NCBI GenBank assembly: GCA_033875255.1 | Contig: JAWZSN010000006.1 | Span: 1 to 64,000 of the forward strand | Length of the DNA: 64,000 bases | Source of the DNA: Marinimicrococcus sp033875255 | Lineage (GTDB): Bacteria; Pseudomonadota; Alphaproteobacteria; Geminicoccales; Geminicoccaceae | Direction: 5' to 3' | Shown here: piece by piece, positions 45,234-53,229 of the stretch | Layout of the letters: every line of letters starts with the position of its first letter | Position numbering within the stretch: position 1 is the first letter of the stretch | Program-made: the position numbers and the translations under genes | The notes under the pieces: generated by a model | Told to the model about the DNA's origin: nothing | Seen by the model: only the letters and a program-made list of their open reading frames with translations | Databases searched by the model: none

Positions 45234-45986
45234 TCATTCCATCAGCCGGCCGTCGAGAAAGGCTCTCGCCTGCTCGCTGCGCGGCCGCTCGAAGAAGGCG
45301 GCAGCCGGCTGGTGCTCGACCAGCCGGCCCTTGTGCAGGAACACGATCTCGTCGCCCAGCCGGCGGGCCTGGCCGAGATCGTGGGTGGTCAGGACGATCT
45401 TGACGCCGGCCTCGTGCATCGCCTGGACGATGCCCTCGATGGTACGGGTCGCCGACGGGTCGAGACTGGCGGTGGCCTCGTCGAGGAACAGCACGTCAGG
45501 GCGGATCGCCCAGGCGCGCGCCAGCGCCACGCGCTGCTGCTCGCCGCCCGACAGCAGGCGTGCCGGACGGCCCGCCAGATGGCCGAGCCCGACCCGTTCC
45601 AGCGCTTCCATGGCGCGATCACGGCGACCCCGCAGCGTCACCCCGGCATGGGCCAGCGCGAAGGTCACGTTGGCGAGGGTCGAGCGGCGCAGGAGCACCG
45701 GCCGCTGGAACACGAAGGCCTGGCGGCGCCGCACCGCCTCCCCGTCGTCCAGCGCCCAGCGCACCCGGCCGCGGGTCGGCCGTAGCAGGCCGTGGCAGAG
45801 CCGCAGCAAGAGGCTCTTGCCGGCGCCGTTCGGCCCCATCACCACGGTCCGCATCCCCTGCCCCAGGGTCAGCGAGACACCGTCGAGGAGCCGGGCGCCG
45901 CCTGCCTCGAAGGTGAGGCTCTCGACCCGCAGCGGCAGCAGCGGCTCGCCGGGTGCGGTGGCGGCGATGAGGCGGGCGAGGAACAT
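45234..45986 (-). CDS. tupC: Tungstate ABC transporter ATP-binding protein
   Basis: 250 residues; ATG 45986 shares one base with the permease stop. Walker A GPNGAGKSL around residue 51, Q-loop VFQRPVLLRRST, signature LSGGEQQRVALARA, Walker B VLFLDEATASLD and H-loop VLTTHDLGQARRLG. The VFQRPVLLRR form is typical of TupC/molybdate-like ATPases. It completes the TupABC importer. Confidence 0.92.
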   Translation of the reverse strand: MFLARLIAATAPGEPLLPLRVESLTFEAGGARLLDGVSLTLGQGMRTVVMGPNGAGKSLLLRLCHGLLRPTRGRVRWALDDGEAVRRRQAFVFQRPVLLRRSTLANVTFALAHAGVTLRGRRDRAMEALERVGLGHLAGRPARLLSGGEQQRVALARAWAIRPDVLFLDEATASLDPSATRTIEGIVQAMHEAGVKIVLTTHDLGQARRLGDEIVFLHKGRLVEHQPAAAFFERPRSEQARAFLDGRLME

Positions 45987-46690
45987 CAGCCCTGCACCCG
46001 CCGCAGCAGGCCCTGCGCGCCGAACGCCGTGGCGTTGATGGCGACGGCCAGCGCCACCAGCACCATGCCCAGCCCCAGGGCCAGCGGCAGGTCGCCCTTG
46101 CTGGTCTCGAGCGCGATCGCGGTGGTCATCACCCGGGTGACCCCGGCAATGTTGCCGCCGACGATGATGACCGCCCCCACCTCGGCCACGGCCCGGCCGA
46201 GCCCGGCCAGCAGCGCGGTGAGCAGGCTGAAGCGGGCATCCCACAGCAGCGCCGGCACGGCCGCCAGCGGGCGCACGCCGAGCGAGGCGAGTTGCTCGCG
46301 ATATTCCTCCTGAAGATCGGCCACGGTCTGCCGCGTGAGGGCGGCGATGATCGGGGCCACGAGGATCGCCTGGGCGACGATCATGGCGGCGGGCGTGAAG
46401 AGCAGGCCCCACGAGCCGAGCGGCCCGGCCCGCGAGAGGGCCAGATAGACCAGAAGCCCGACCACCACCGGCGGCAGGCCCATCAGCGCGTTGAGCAGCA
46501 CCACCAGAAGGCCGCGCCCGGGAAATCGCAGCACGGCGAGCAGCGCTCCGGCCGGCATCGCCACCAGGGCGGCGATCAGCACGGCGCTCAGGCTCACCTG
46601 CAGCGACAGGCCCACGATCCCCGCGAGCTCGGCATCGCCCGAGAGGATGAGGTCCAGCGCCGCTGCCGCCGCCCGCCCGAGTTCCGTCAT
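45986..46690 (-). CDS. tupB: Tungstate ABC transporter permease
   Basis: 234 residues from ATG 46690 (GGACAGG upstream); ATG 46720 is an alternative. Four to five TM helices. Features: GLSLQVSLSAVLIAALVAMP, GLPPVVVGLLVYLALSRAGP, the ATPase-docking loop EQLASLGVRPLAAVPALLWD, and ALLAGLGRAVAEVGAVIIVG. These match TupB. The gap upstream to the DUF899 gene (about 170 bp) should hold the operon promoter; no regulator site was certain there. Confidence 0.92.
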   Translation of the reverse strand: MTELGRAAAAALDLILSGDAELAGIVGLSLQVSLSAVLIAALVAMPAGALLAVLRFPGRGLLVVLLNALMGLPPVVVGLLVYLALSRAGPLGSWGLLFTPAAMIVAQAILVAPIIAALTRQTVADLQEEYREQLASLGVRPLAAVPALLWDARFSLLTALLAGLGRAVAEVGAVIIVGGNIAGVTRVMTTAIALETSKGDLPLALGLGMVLVALAVAINATAFGAQGLLRRVQG

Positions 46691-46863
46691 GCCTGTCCGC
46701 TCGACCGTTCCTGCCGCCATCGAGCCTGCGACGGGCGATCGCGTCAGGCAATGAAACCGCTGTCGGTGCGAAACCTGCAGCGATCTGCAAGAGCATGCAG
46801 GTGGTGGACCCGGGTCTGGCGGGTGCAATCTCGCGGGTAGGCCAGATGTCATGGGGGTCGAGG

Positions 46864-47553
46864 ATGAGCAGGTTTCACGACCGGCCTGCGCCGGGCGAGA
46901 GCGCTTTCTACCGGACCAGACGCGACGAGCTTTTGGAGGCCGAGAGGGCGCTGCGCCGTCAGATCGAGACGGTGGCGGCGCTACGGCGGGCGCTGCCGCC
47001 GGGCGGCCCGGTGGAGGAGGACTTCCTCTTCGAGGATGCCGGAAGGCCCGGCAGGCCAGCCCCCGCGGCGAAAGACGTGCCGCTCTCGGCGCTCTTCCCG
47101 CCCGGCAGGGACAGCCTCGTCGTCTATGGCTGGATGTTCGCGCCGGGCGGCCCGCCTTGCCCATCCTGCACCTCAATTCTCGACGGTCTGGACGGGGCAG
47201 CACCACACATCGAGCAGCGCACGGCGCTCGTGGCGGTGGGCAAGGCTCCCGCCGCAGAGCTGCGTCGCTTCGCGCAGGCGCGAGGCTGGCGCCATCTCCG
47301 GCTGCTCTCCAGCGGCGGCAGCGGCTTCAACCGCGCCTACGGCTCCGAGACCGCCTCGGGCGCGCAGATACCCATGCTGATGGTTTTCCGCCGGACACCC
47401 GAGGGCATCCGCCACCACTGGAGCTCCGAGCTGCTCCACATCCCGGCGGAGCCCGACCAGGAGCCGCGCCACGTCGACCTCGTCTGGCCGCTGTGGAACG
47501 TGCTCGACCTCGTGCCCGAGGGCCGCGGCGATCTCTCTCCCCGGCTCTCCTGA
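46864..47553 (+). CDS. DUF899 family thioredoxin-fold protein
   Basis: 229 residues. The beginning FYRTRRDELLEAERALRRQI and RALPPGGPVEEDFLFED are characteristic of DUF899. It continues with VVYGWMFAPGGPPCPSCTSI (conserved CxxC near residue 100) and GWRHLRLLSSGGSGFNRAYG. The fold is thioredoxin-like; no reaction is established for the family. The next gene (GFA) begins 17 bp later. Confidence 0.85.
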   Translation: MSRFHDRPAPGESAFYRTRRDELLEAERALRRQIETVAALRRALPPGGPVEEDFLFEDAGRPGRPAPAAKDVPLSALFPPGRDSLVVYGWMFAPGGPPCPSCTSILDGLDGAAPHIEQRTALVAVGKAPAAELRRFAQARGWRHLRLLSSGGSGFNRAYGSETASGAQIPMLMVFRRTPEGIRHHWSSELLHIPAEPDQEPRHVDLVWPLWNVLDLVPEGRGDLSPRLS

Positions 47554-47569
47554 ATGAGCGGAAGGCGTG

Positions 47570-47999
47570 ATGCGGCTGGAAGGCTCGTTCTGCTGCGGCG
47601 CCGTGCGGTTCTCGATGGAGGCCTACGCGCCGGTGCCCTATCAGCGCTGCTACTGCTCGGTCTGCCGCAAGACGGCGGGCGGCCATGCGGTCAGTCTCGG
47701 CGCCTGGGCAGGCACGCTCGACGTGCAGGGCGAGGAGAGCATCCGACGATTCCATGCCGTCATCGGCGGCCAGCAGAGCCCCGCCGAGCAGTCGTTCTGC
47801 GGCCGCTGCGGCTCGCCTCTGTGGCTTCGGGACTCCCGCTGGCCGGACCTGCGGCACCCCTTCGCGAGCGCCATCGACGCCCCTCTCCCCACACCGCCCG
47901 AGTCAGGTCCACATGATGCTGGACTTCCGGTGCGACTGGGTGCGCCTCGGCGCCTGCGGGAGCGAGGCATGCTCGACGAGCCGGCCGACCCGCCGCCCC
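47570..47999 (+). pseudogene. Frameshifted, 3'-truncated GFA/CENP-V family gene
   Basis: Starts MRLEGSFCCGAVRFSMEAYA with the zinc-binding CCG, CYCSVCRKTAGG and FCGRCGSPLW motifs of glutathione-dependent formaldehyde-activating (GFA) proteins. The frame is normal to PFASAIDAPLPTPPE (about 47903). An extra base then shifts it; one frame over the expected continuation QVHMMLDFRCDWV is found. After that the family's normal ending is missing and the sequence runs into REP copy B and the RAYT gene at 48000. The N-terminal metal core could still be made, but the usual C-terminus cannot. Confidence 0.75.
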
Positions 48000-48029
48000 G
48001 TTAACCCGCGGTTAGCCGTACCTGGTACC
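48000..48029 (+). repeat. REP-like element, copy B (3' end of the RAYT gene)
   Basis: 30-bp element starting GTTAACCCGCGGTTAGCC and ending GTACCTGGTACC. Same length and layout as copies A, C and D. On the minus strand it forms the last codons and stop of the RAYT gene (YQVRLTAG, stop). Confidence 0.8.
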
Positions 48030-48591
48030 CTGCAGAACGAGGACGGGCCGCCGCCTCCTCGGCCGGCGTCTGTGGCCGGTTCACCGTTGCGAGCCACTCC
48101 TCCGGCAGTGCCACTGGCAGCGGTGCCAGCAAGCTCCCGCGATGCTCCAGCCGCTCCCGCAGGCTCGACCATGCCCAGCTGGCAGCGCTCGGCACGAGCC
48201 CGGCCCGCACCGGGTTGCGCTCGACATAGCGCAGCACCGTCAGCAGATGCGCATCGTTCGCCACCGGCACGGAATGGTAGCGGCCCTGGTAGAGGGTGCC
48301 TTGGCCCTGTCGTGCATGCAGCGCCTGCCAGCGATGGCTGTGGGCAAGGGTGAGCCAGCGCATGAAGCGCGGCAAGGCGTCCGCTGTCTCCTGCATGAGG
48401 AGCAGATGCCAGTGGTTGGGCATCAGGCACCAGCCCAGCAGCCCGACCGGATGAAGCGCCAGCGCATCGCGCAGCGTGCCCACGAACAGCCGGCAGTCCG
48501 GCACGGACGCGAATAGCGCCTGGCGCAGCGCGCCGCGGTTGATCACATGGTAGACGCCACCTGCCGCGAGCCGCCGCCCTGCCCGTGCCAT
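48001..48591 (-). CDS. REP-associated tyrosine transposase (RAYT, Y1 transposase family)
   Basis: 196 residues. Hallmarks of the IS200/RAYT group: GGVYHVINRGALRQALFA near the start, the HUH metal motif in LMPNHWHLLLMQ, GTLYQGRYHSVPV, and the catalytic-Tyr region LRYVERNPVRAGLV. It is a single-strand endonuclease expected to act on REP-like hairpins. The gene is bracketed by copies of one 30-bp element: C lies 49 bp before the start and B contains the stop. Copy D is just beyond C. A single gene of this kind is usually domesticated rather than freely mobile. Confidence 0.9.
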   Translation of the reverse strand: MARAGRRLAAGGVYHVINRGALRQALFASVPDCRLFVGTLRDALALHPVGLLGWCLMPNHWHLLLMQETADALPRFMRWLTLAHSHRWQALHARQGQGTLYQGRYHSVPVANDAHLLTVLRYVERNPVRAGLVPSAASWAWSSLRERLEHRGSLLAPLPVALPEEWLATVNRPQTPAEEAAARPRSAGYQVRLTAG

Positions 48592-48639
48592 CGTCAGTCT
48601 CCACGCCGCAGTTCCCCGGCTGCAGTGTTCCCCACGGCG

Positions 48640-48669
48640 GTTAACTTTCCGTTAAGGGGACCTGGTACC
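48640..48669 (+). repeat. REP-like element, copy C
   Basis: 30 bp from GTTAACTTTCCGTTAAGG to GGACCTGGTACC, then GTTGCGCCGG, an extension shared with copy D. On the minus strand it reads QRYQVPLTES then stop. It sits upstream of the RAYT start in direct orientation with B and D. Confidence 0.8.
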
Positions 48670-48772
48670 GTTGCGCCGGCGGTGACGGGCAGGGGCGCCG
48701 GGCCTCCGCGCGGAGGCGACGCGCCTGCCACGGGGAGCGCGGGCTGCCGGCCGGCCGGGGGTGCGCCGCCTC

Positions 48773-48802
48773 GTTAACCCCGCGTTGGTGGTACCTGGTA
48801 CC
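48773..48802 (+). repeat. REP-like element, copy D
   Basis: 30 bp from GTTAACCCCGCGTTGGTG to GTACCTGGTACC, followed by GTTGCGCCGC as in copy C. Minus strand reads QRYQVPPTRG then stop. It lies 14 bp beyond the end of the AMP nucleosidase gene, in that gene's 3' untranslated region, and may also serve as its terminator or mRNA-stabilising hairpin. Confidence 0.8.
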
Positions 48803-48816
48803 GTTGCGCCGCGGCA

Positions 48817-50328
48817 CTAGCGGAAGGCGGGCTCGTCGAAGCTGCGCAGCTTGCGCGAGTGGAGGCGGTCGGGGCCCTGGTCGCGGAGGATGCGGATGGC
48901 CTCGAGGCCGATCAGGAGGTGCTGGCTGATGCGCTCGCGGTAGAACTGGTTGGCGGCGCCGCGCAGCTTGAGCTCGCCGTGCAGCGGCTTGTCGGAGACG
49001 CAAAGGAGCGTGCCGTAGGGCACCCGGAAGCGGAATCCGTTGGCGGCGATGGTGGCACTTTCCATGTCGACGGCAATCGCCCGGCTCTGGTTGAGGCGCT
49101 CGAACAGCTCGTCGTAACGCAGCTCCCAGTTGCGGTTGGCGGTGGTCGCCACCGTGCCCGTGCGCATCCGGGTCTTCACGTCGAAGCCCTTGAGGCCGGT
49201 GACGTTGACCACCGCCTCCTGCAGCGCCACCTGGACCTCGGCGATCGGCGCCACCGGCACGGAGGGCGGCAGCTCCTGGTCGAGCACATGGTCCTCGCGG
49301 ACATAGCCGTGCGCCAGGACATAGTCGCCGAGCCGCTGGCTGCGCCGCAGGCCGGCGCAGTGCCCGAGCATCAGCCAGCAATGCGGCCGCAGGACCGCCA
49401 CATGATCCGTGATGGTCCGCGCATTGCTGGGGCCCACCCCGATATTGATCATCGTGACACCGCGCCCGTCGGGGCGCGTCAGGTGATAGGCCGGCATCTG
49501 CGGCAGGTGGCGCACCGGACGCCCGGTATCACCCTCGCTGCGCAGCCGGCTGTTGACCATCACCGCGTTGCCGGGCTGGACGAAACGGTCATACTCGCTG
49601 CCCTCGGCGATCTCGCCGCGGGCAAGGTCGATGAAATGCTCGACATAGCGCTGATAGTTGGTGAGCAGCACGAAGCGCTGGAAGAACTCGGGCTGGGTTC
49701 CGGTATAGTGGTGCAGGCGGTGGAGGCTGTAGTCGACCCGCTCGGCGGTGAAGAGGGCCAGCGGCCCGCATTCCTTGTGGCCGCCCCGCCAGGTGCCGTT
49801 GGCGATGGCGTCATCGGTCATCGAGAGGTCGGGCATGGGGAAGAGATACTGCACCTCGTGCGCCCGCTCGCGGCTGACCTCGGTCATCATGTCCTCGATG
49901 GCGAAGGGCAGCGGGATCGGCCGCGTGCTGGTCCCCACCACCACCGGCACCCGGTGATTGGCCATGAGGATGCCGAGCTGGGTGCGGTAATAGTCGGCGA
50001 ACAGCGAAGGGCGGGTCAGCGTGGTGCCATAAAAGCCGGGATCGTGGAGCACGCCATAGGCGAGCCTGCCGTCGAGATTGAGCTCGTCGGGCTCGAGCCG
50101 CACACCCACATAGGGGTAGCAGGCGTCGATCGGGCCGTCGGGCCGCTGGCCGCGCGCAAAGCGCTGGAACGCCTCTACCAGCCGGCCGATGGCGGCGTCG
50201 TAGAGCTCGGTGATGCGCTGCACCGCGGCGTCCGGGTCGTGATAGAGCCGGGGCTCGCGGACACCGAGGGTCTCGAACGCATCGACAAGCGGATTATGCA
50301 CGAGCTCTTCCATCGACAGACGCGGCAC
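48817..50328 (-). CDS. amn: AMP nucleosidase
   Basis: 503 residues from GTG with AGGCGG upstream. The N-terminal regulatory domain (ELYDAAIGRLVEAFQRFARG, RPSLFADYYRTQLGILMANH, VVVGTSTRPIPLPFAIEDM) is followed by a nucleoside-phosphorylase-like catalytic domain. That domain has VTMINIGVGPSNARTITDH, HCWLMLGHCAGLRRSQRLGD, and AIAVDMESATIAANGFRFRV with base-binding Glu, and SDKPLHGELKL. It hydrolyses AMP to adenine and ribose-5-phosphate to balance the adenylate pool. Full family length. Confidence 0.93.
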   Translation of the reverse strand: MPRLSMEELVHNPLVDAFETLGVREPRLYHDPDAAVQRITELYDAAIGRLVEAFQRFARGQRPDGPIDACYPYVGVRLEPDELNLDGRLAYGVLHDPGFYGTTLTRPSLFADYYRTQLGILMANHRVPVVVGTSTRPIPLPFAIEDMMTEVSRERAHEVQYLFPMPDLSMTDDAIANGTWRGGHKECGPLALFTAERVDYSLHRLHHYTGTQPEFFQRFVLLTNYQRYVEHFIDLARGEIAEGSEYDRFVQPGNAVMVNSRLRSEGDTGRPVRHLPQMPAYHLTRPDGRGVTMINIGVGPSNARTITDHVAVLRPHCWLMLGHCAGLRRSQRLGDYVLAHGYVREDHVLDQELPPSVPVAPIAEVQVALQEAVVNVTGLKGFDVKTRMRTGTVATTANRNWELRYDELFERLNQSRAIAVDMESATIAANGFRFRVPYGTLLCVSDKPLHGELKLRGAANQFYRERISQHLLIGLEAIRILRDQGPDRLHSRKLRSFDEPAFR

Positions 50329-50487
50329 GATACCGCCTACCTAGCACGAAATCCGGCGGCCTCGCAGCCCGCCAGCCGGCCGCGCCGCACCGAGCGCCCC
50401 CTTGCCTTCGCGGGCCGGGCACCCCATCACCTGTGGCATCTCCTGCACCCCGCCGGCGTCTCCCGCAACGAGGTATCCCGAACGTCC

Positions 50488-52296
50488 ATGGCCGCACCTG
50501 TCCTCGCCCTCAAGAACGCGTCGCTGCATCTGGGCCGCCAGCAGCTCTTCGATTCCATCGACGTGGCGGTCGGGCGCGGCGACCGGATCTGCCTGGTGGG
50601 CCGCAACGGCAGCGGCAAGTCGACCCTGCTCAAGGTCCTGGCGGGACTGCTCGAGCTCGATTCCGGCGAGCGCTTCGTGCAGCCCCGCACCACCGTCGCC
50701 TACCTGCCGCAGGAGCCCGGCCTGCCGCAGCAGGGCAGCATGCTCGAGCATGTGCTGGGCGGGCTGCCGCCGGCGGAGCGCGGCGAGGAGAGCCACTACC
50801 GGGCGGAGACGGTGCTGGCCGAGCTCGGGCTCGAGGCCGGCCGCGGCCTGGTGGGGCTTTCGGGCGGCGAGGCGCGCCGCGTCTCGATCGCCCGGGCGCT
50901 GGTCGGCGAGCCCGAGATCCTGCTGCTCGACGAGCCCACCAACCATCTCGACATGCCGACCATCGAATGGCTGGAGGAGCGGCTCGCGGCCTTCTCGGGC
51001 GGGCTCGTGGTGATCAGCCACGACCGCGCCTTTCTCGCCCGCCTGTCGCGCGCCACCTGGTGGCTCGACCGCGGCCGGCTGCACGCCATCGAGCGCAGCT
51101 TTGCCGCCTTCGAGGAATGGAGCGGCCAGATCCTCGCCGAGGAGGAGGCCTCGCTCAACCGGCTGGACAAGAAGCTCGAGGCCGAGACGCACTGGCTGCA
51201 TCGCGGCGTGACCGCCCGGCGCAAGCGCAACATGGGCCGGCTGCGCAATCTCCACGAGCTGCGCGCCCAGCGCCGCCAGCATGTCGGCCAGACCGGCAGC
51301 ATCCGCCTGCAGGCCGCCACCGAGACGGTGAGCGGCAAGCTGGTGATCGAGGCCCTGGGGCTCGCCAAGAGCTATGACGGGCGCACCGTCGTGCAGCCCT
51401 TCTCGACGCGCATCCTGCGAGGCGACCGGGTCGGCATCATCGGGCCCAACGGGGCTGGCAAAACGACGCTTTTGAACATGCTCACCGGCGAGCTCGCTCC
51501 CGACGAGGGCGTGCTGCGGCTGGGCACCAATCTCGAGATCGCCCGATTCGACCAGCACCGCGCCCAGCTCGACCCGGAGAAGAACCTCTGGGAGACGCTG
51601 TGCCCCGACGGCGGCGACCGGGTGCTGGTACAGGGCCAGTCGCGGCATGTGGTCGGCTATCTCCGGGACTTCCTCTTTCGCGAGGAGCAGGTCAGGACGC
51701 CGGTCAAGGCGCTCTCGGGCGGCGAGCGCAACCGTCTCCTTCTGGCGCGCATCCTGGCCCAGCCCGCCAACCTGCTGATCCTCGACGAGCCCACCAACGA
51801 TCTCGACATGGACACGCTCGACCTGCTCGAGGAGACGCTCGCCGACTATGCCGGCACGCTTTTGCTGGTGAGCCACGACCGCGATTTCATCGACCGCCTG
51901 GTGACCAGCACCATCGCCTTCGAGGGCTGCGGGCAGTGGCGCGAATATGCCGGCGGCTACAGCGACTATCTGGCCCAGCGGCCGGCTCCGCCGGCGCCGG
52001 CGCAGGTGAAGGAGGCCGCGCCCGCGGCGCCCCGCCACAAGCCCGCCCCGCGGCCGCGCGGCTTCGACGGCAAGCTGCAGCGCGAGCTCGACCGGCTGCC
52101 GGGCAAGATGGAGGCAGTGCAGGAGAAGATCGCCACCGCCGAGGAGCGGCTCGCCGACAGCGCCTTCTACATGCGCGATCCCACCGGCTTCGCCGAGGTC
52201 ACGGCCCAGCTCGAGCGGCTGCGTGCCGATCTCGCGGGGCTCGAGGAGCGCTGGCTCGAGCTCGAGACGATGCGCGAGGAGGCGCAGGCGGGGTGA
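50488..52296 (+). CDS. ABC-F family ATPase, Uup-like
   Basis: 602 residues with two ABC domains and no TM segments. Domain 1: GRNGSGKSTLL (~38-48), LSGGEARRVSIARAL, LLLDEPTNHLD. Domain 2: GPNGAGKTTLLN (~327-338), LSGGERNRLLLARIL, LILDEPTNDLD. The linker has the Arg/Lys-rich arm (HRGVTARRKRNMGRLRNLHE) typical of ribosome-binding ABC-F proteins. The C-terminal coiled coil (GFDGKLQRELDRLPGKMEAV, ATAEERLAD) is typical of Uup. It acts on ribosomes or branched DNA according to work on Uup; not a transporter. Confidence 0.9.
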   Translation: MAAPVLALKNASLHLGRQQLFDSIDVAVGRGDRICLVGRNGSGKSTLLKVLAGLLELDSGERFVQPRTTVAYLPQEPGLPQQGSMLEHVLGGLPPAERGEESHYRAETVLAELGLEAGRGLVGLSGGEARRVSIARALVGEPEILLLDEPTNHLDMPTIEWLEERLAAFSGGLVVISHDRAFLARLSRATWWLDRGRLHAIERSFAAFEEWSGQILAEEEASLNRLDKKLEAETHWLHRGVTARRKRNMGRLRNLHELRAQRRQHVGQTGSIRLQAATETVSGKLVIEALGLAKSYDGRTVVQPFSTRILRGDRVGIIGPNGAGKTTLLNMLTGELAPDEGVLRLGTNLEIARFDQHRAQLDPEKNLWETLCPDGGDRVLVQGQSRHVVGYLRDFLFREEQVRTPVKALSGGERNRLLLARILAQPANLLILDEPTNDLDMDTLDLLEETLADYAGTLLLVSHDRDFIDRLVTSTIAFEGCGQWREYAGGYSDYLAQRPAPPAPAQVKEAAPAAPRHKPAPRPRGFDGKLQRELDRLPGKMEAVQEKIATAEERLADSAFYMRDPTGFAEVTAQLERLRADLAGLEERWLELETMREEAQAG

Positions 52297-53111
52297 GCGA
52301 GCCCGGCCCGGCACCTCGCCTCCCCGAGACGCTGGGCCTCGATGCCTTCGCGCCGGCGCAGATCGCCGAACGGGTCGAGAAGGCCGGGGTCGCCAAGGTG
52401 CGTCTGGCCGCGCTGCAGACCTTCACCCTGGCATGCCTCGCCGGCGCCTTCATCGCCTTCGGCGCCATGTTCTTCACGGTGGTGACCACCGCCCACGGTC
52501 TGGGGTTCGGCCCGGCCCGCCTCTTGGGCGGCGTCGCCTTCTCGCTGGGGCTGGTCCTGGTGATCGTGGCCGGCGCCGAGCTGTTCACCGGCAACGCGCT
52601 CATCGTCATGGCCTGGGTCGACCGGCGGGTGCGGCTGGCCGAGCTGCTCCGCAACTGGGGCATCGTCTATCTGGGCAATCTCGCGGGCTCGCTGGGCGCG
52701 GCCCTGCTGTTCGTGCTGGCCGATGGGCCCGGCCTGGGCGGCGGCGCCGTCGGCGCCAGCGCCGCCGCGATCGCCGAGGCCAAGGTGGCGCTGCCATGGA
52801 GCACCGGGTTCTTTCGCGGCATCCTGTGCAACGCGCTGGTCTGTCTCGCCGTCTGGCTCTCCTTCGCGGCGCGGGAGGTCAGCGGCAAGATCCTCGCCAT
52901 CGTCTTTCCCATCGCCGCCTTCGTGGCGCTGGGCTTCGAGCATTCCATCGCCAACATGTATTTCATCGGCCTCGGGTTGATCGCCGGCATGCCCGGCATC
53001 ACCCTTGGAGGCATGGCCAGCAACCTTGTCCCGGTCACCGCCGGCAACATCGTCGGCGGCGGCGTTTTCGTGGCCCTGGTCTACTGGCTCTGCTATCGCC
53101 GCGTGGGCTGA
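52293..53111 (+). CDS. Formate/nitrite transporter (FNT) family channel
   Basis: 272 residues from GTG in a GTGA overlap with the ABC-F gene. Six hydrophobic helices. FNT motifs: LACLAGAFIAFGAMFFTVV near residue 47, VIVAGAELFTGNALIVMAWV, the omega-loop region NWGIVYLGNLAGSLGAALLF, FRGILCNALVCLAVWLSF, GFEHSIANMYFIGLG and VTAGNIVGGGVFVALVYWLC with the conserved His in the 'EHS' segment. It moves formate, nitrite or hydrosulfide across the inner membrane. Confidence 0.9.
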   Translation: MSEPGPAPRLPETLGLDAFAPAQIAERVEKAGVAKVRLAALQTFTLACLAGAFIAFGAMFFTVVTTAHGLGFGPARLLGGVAFSLGLVLVIVAGAELFTGNALIVMAWVDRRVRLAELLRNWGIVYLGNLAGSLGAALLFVLADGPGLGGGAVGASAAAIAEAKVALPWSTGFFRGILCNALVCLAVWLSFAAREVSGKILAIVFPIAAFVALGFEHSIANMYFIGLGLIAGMPGITLGGMASNLVPVTAGNIVGGGVFVALVYWLCYRRVG

Positions 53112-53229
53112 GACCGCCGCTTTTTCGACAGCTCTGCTGCACTGCAGCAGGAGCCTCGCCCCGGAAATTGCGCTATAGGAGCGCCAGCAGCCGGCCACAT
53201 GCCGGTTTCCGCTGGCAAAGAGAGGAAGC

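Noticed and set aside
48641..49381. Minus-strand frame ending YQVPLTES overlapping the end of amn
   Set aside because: Its body is an out-of-frame reading of amn; only the final residues come from REP copy C.
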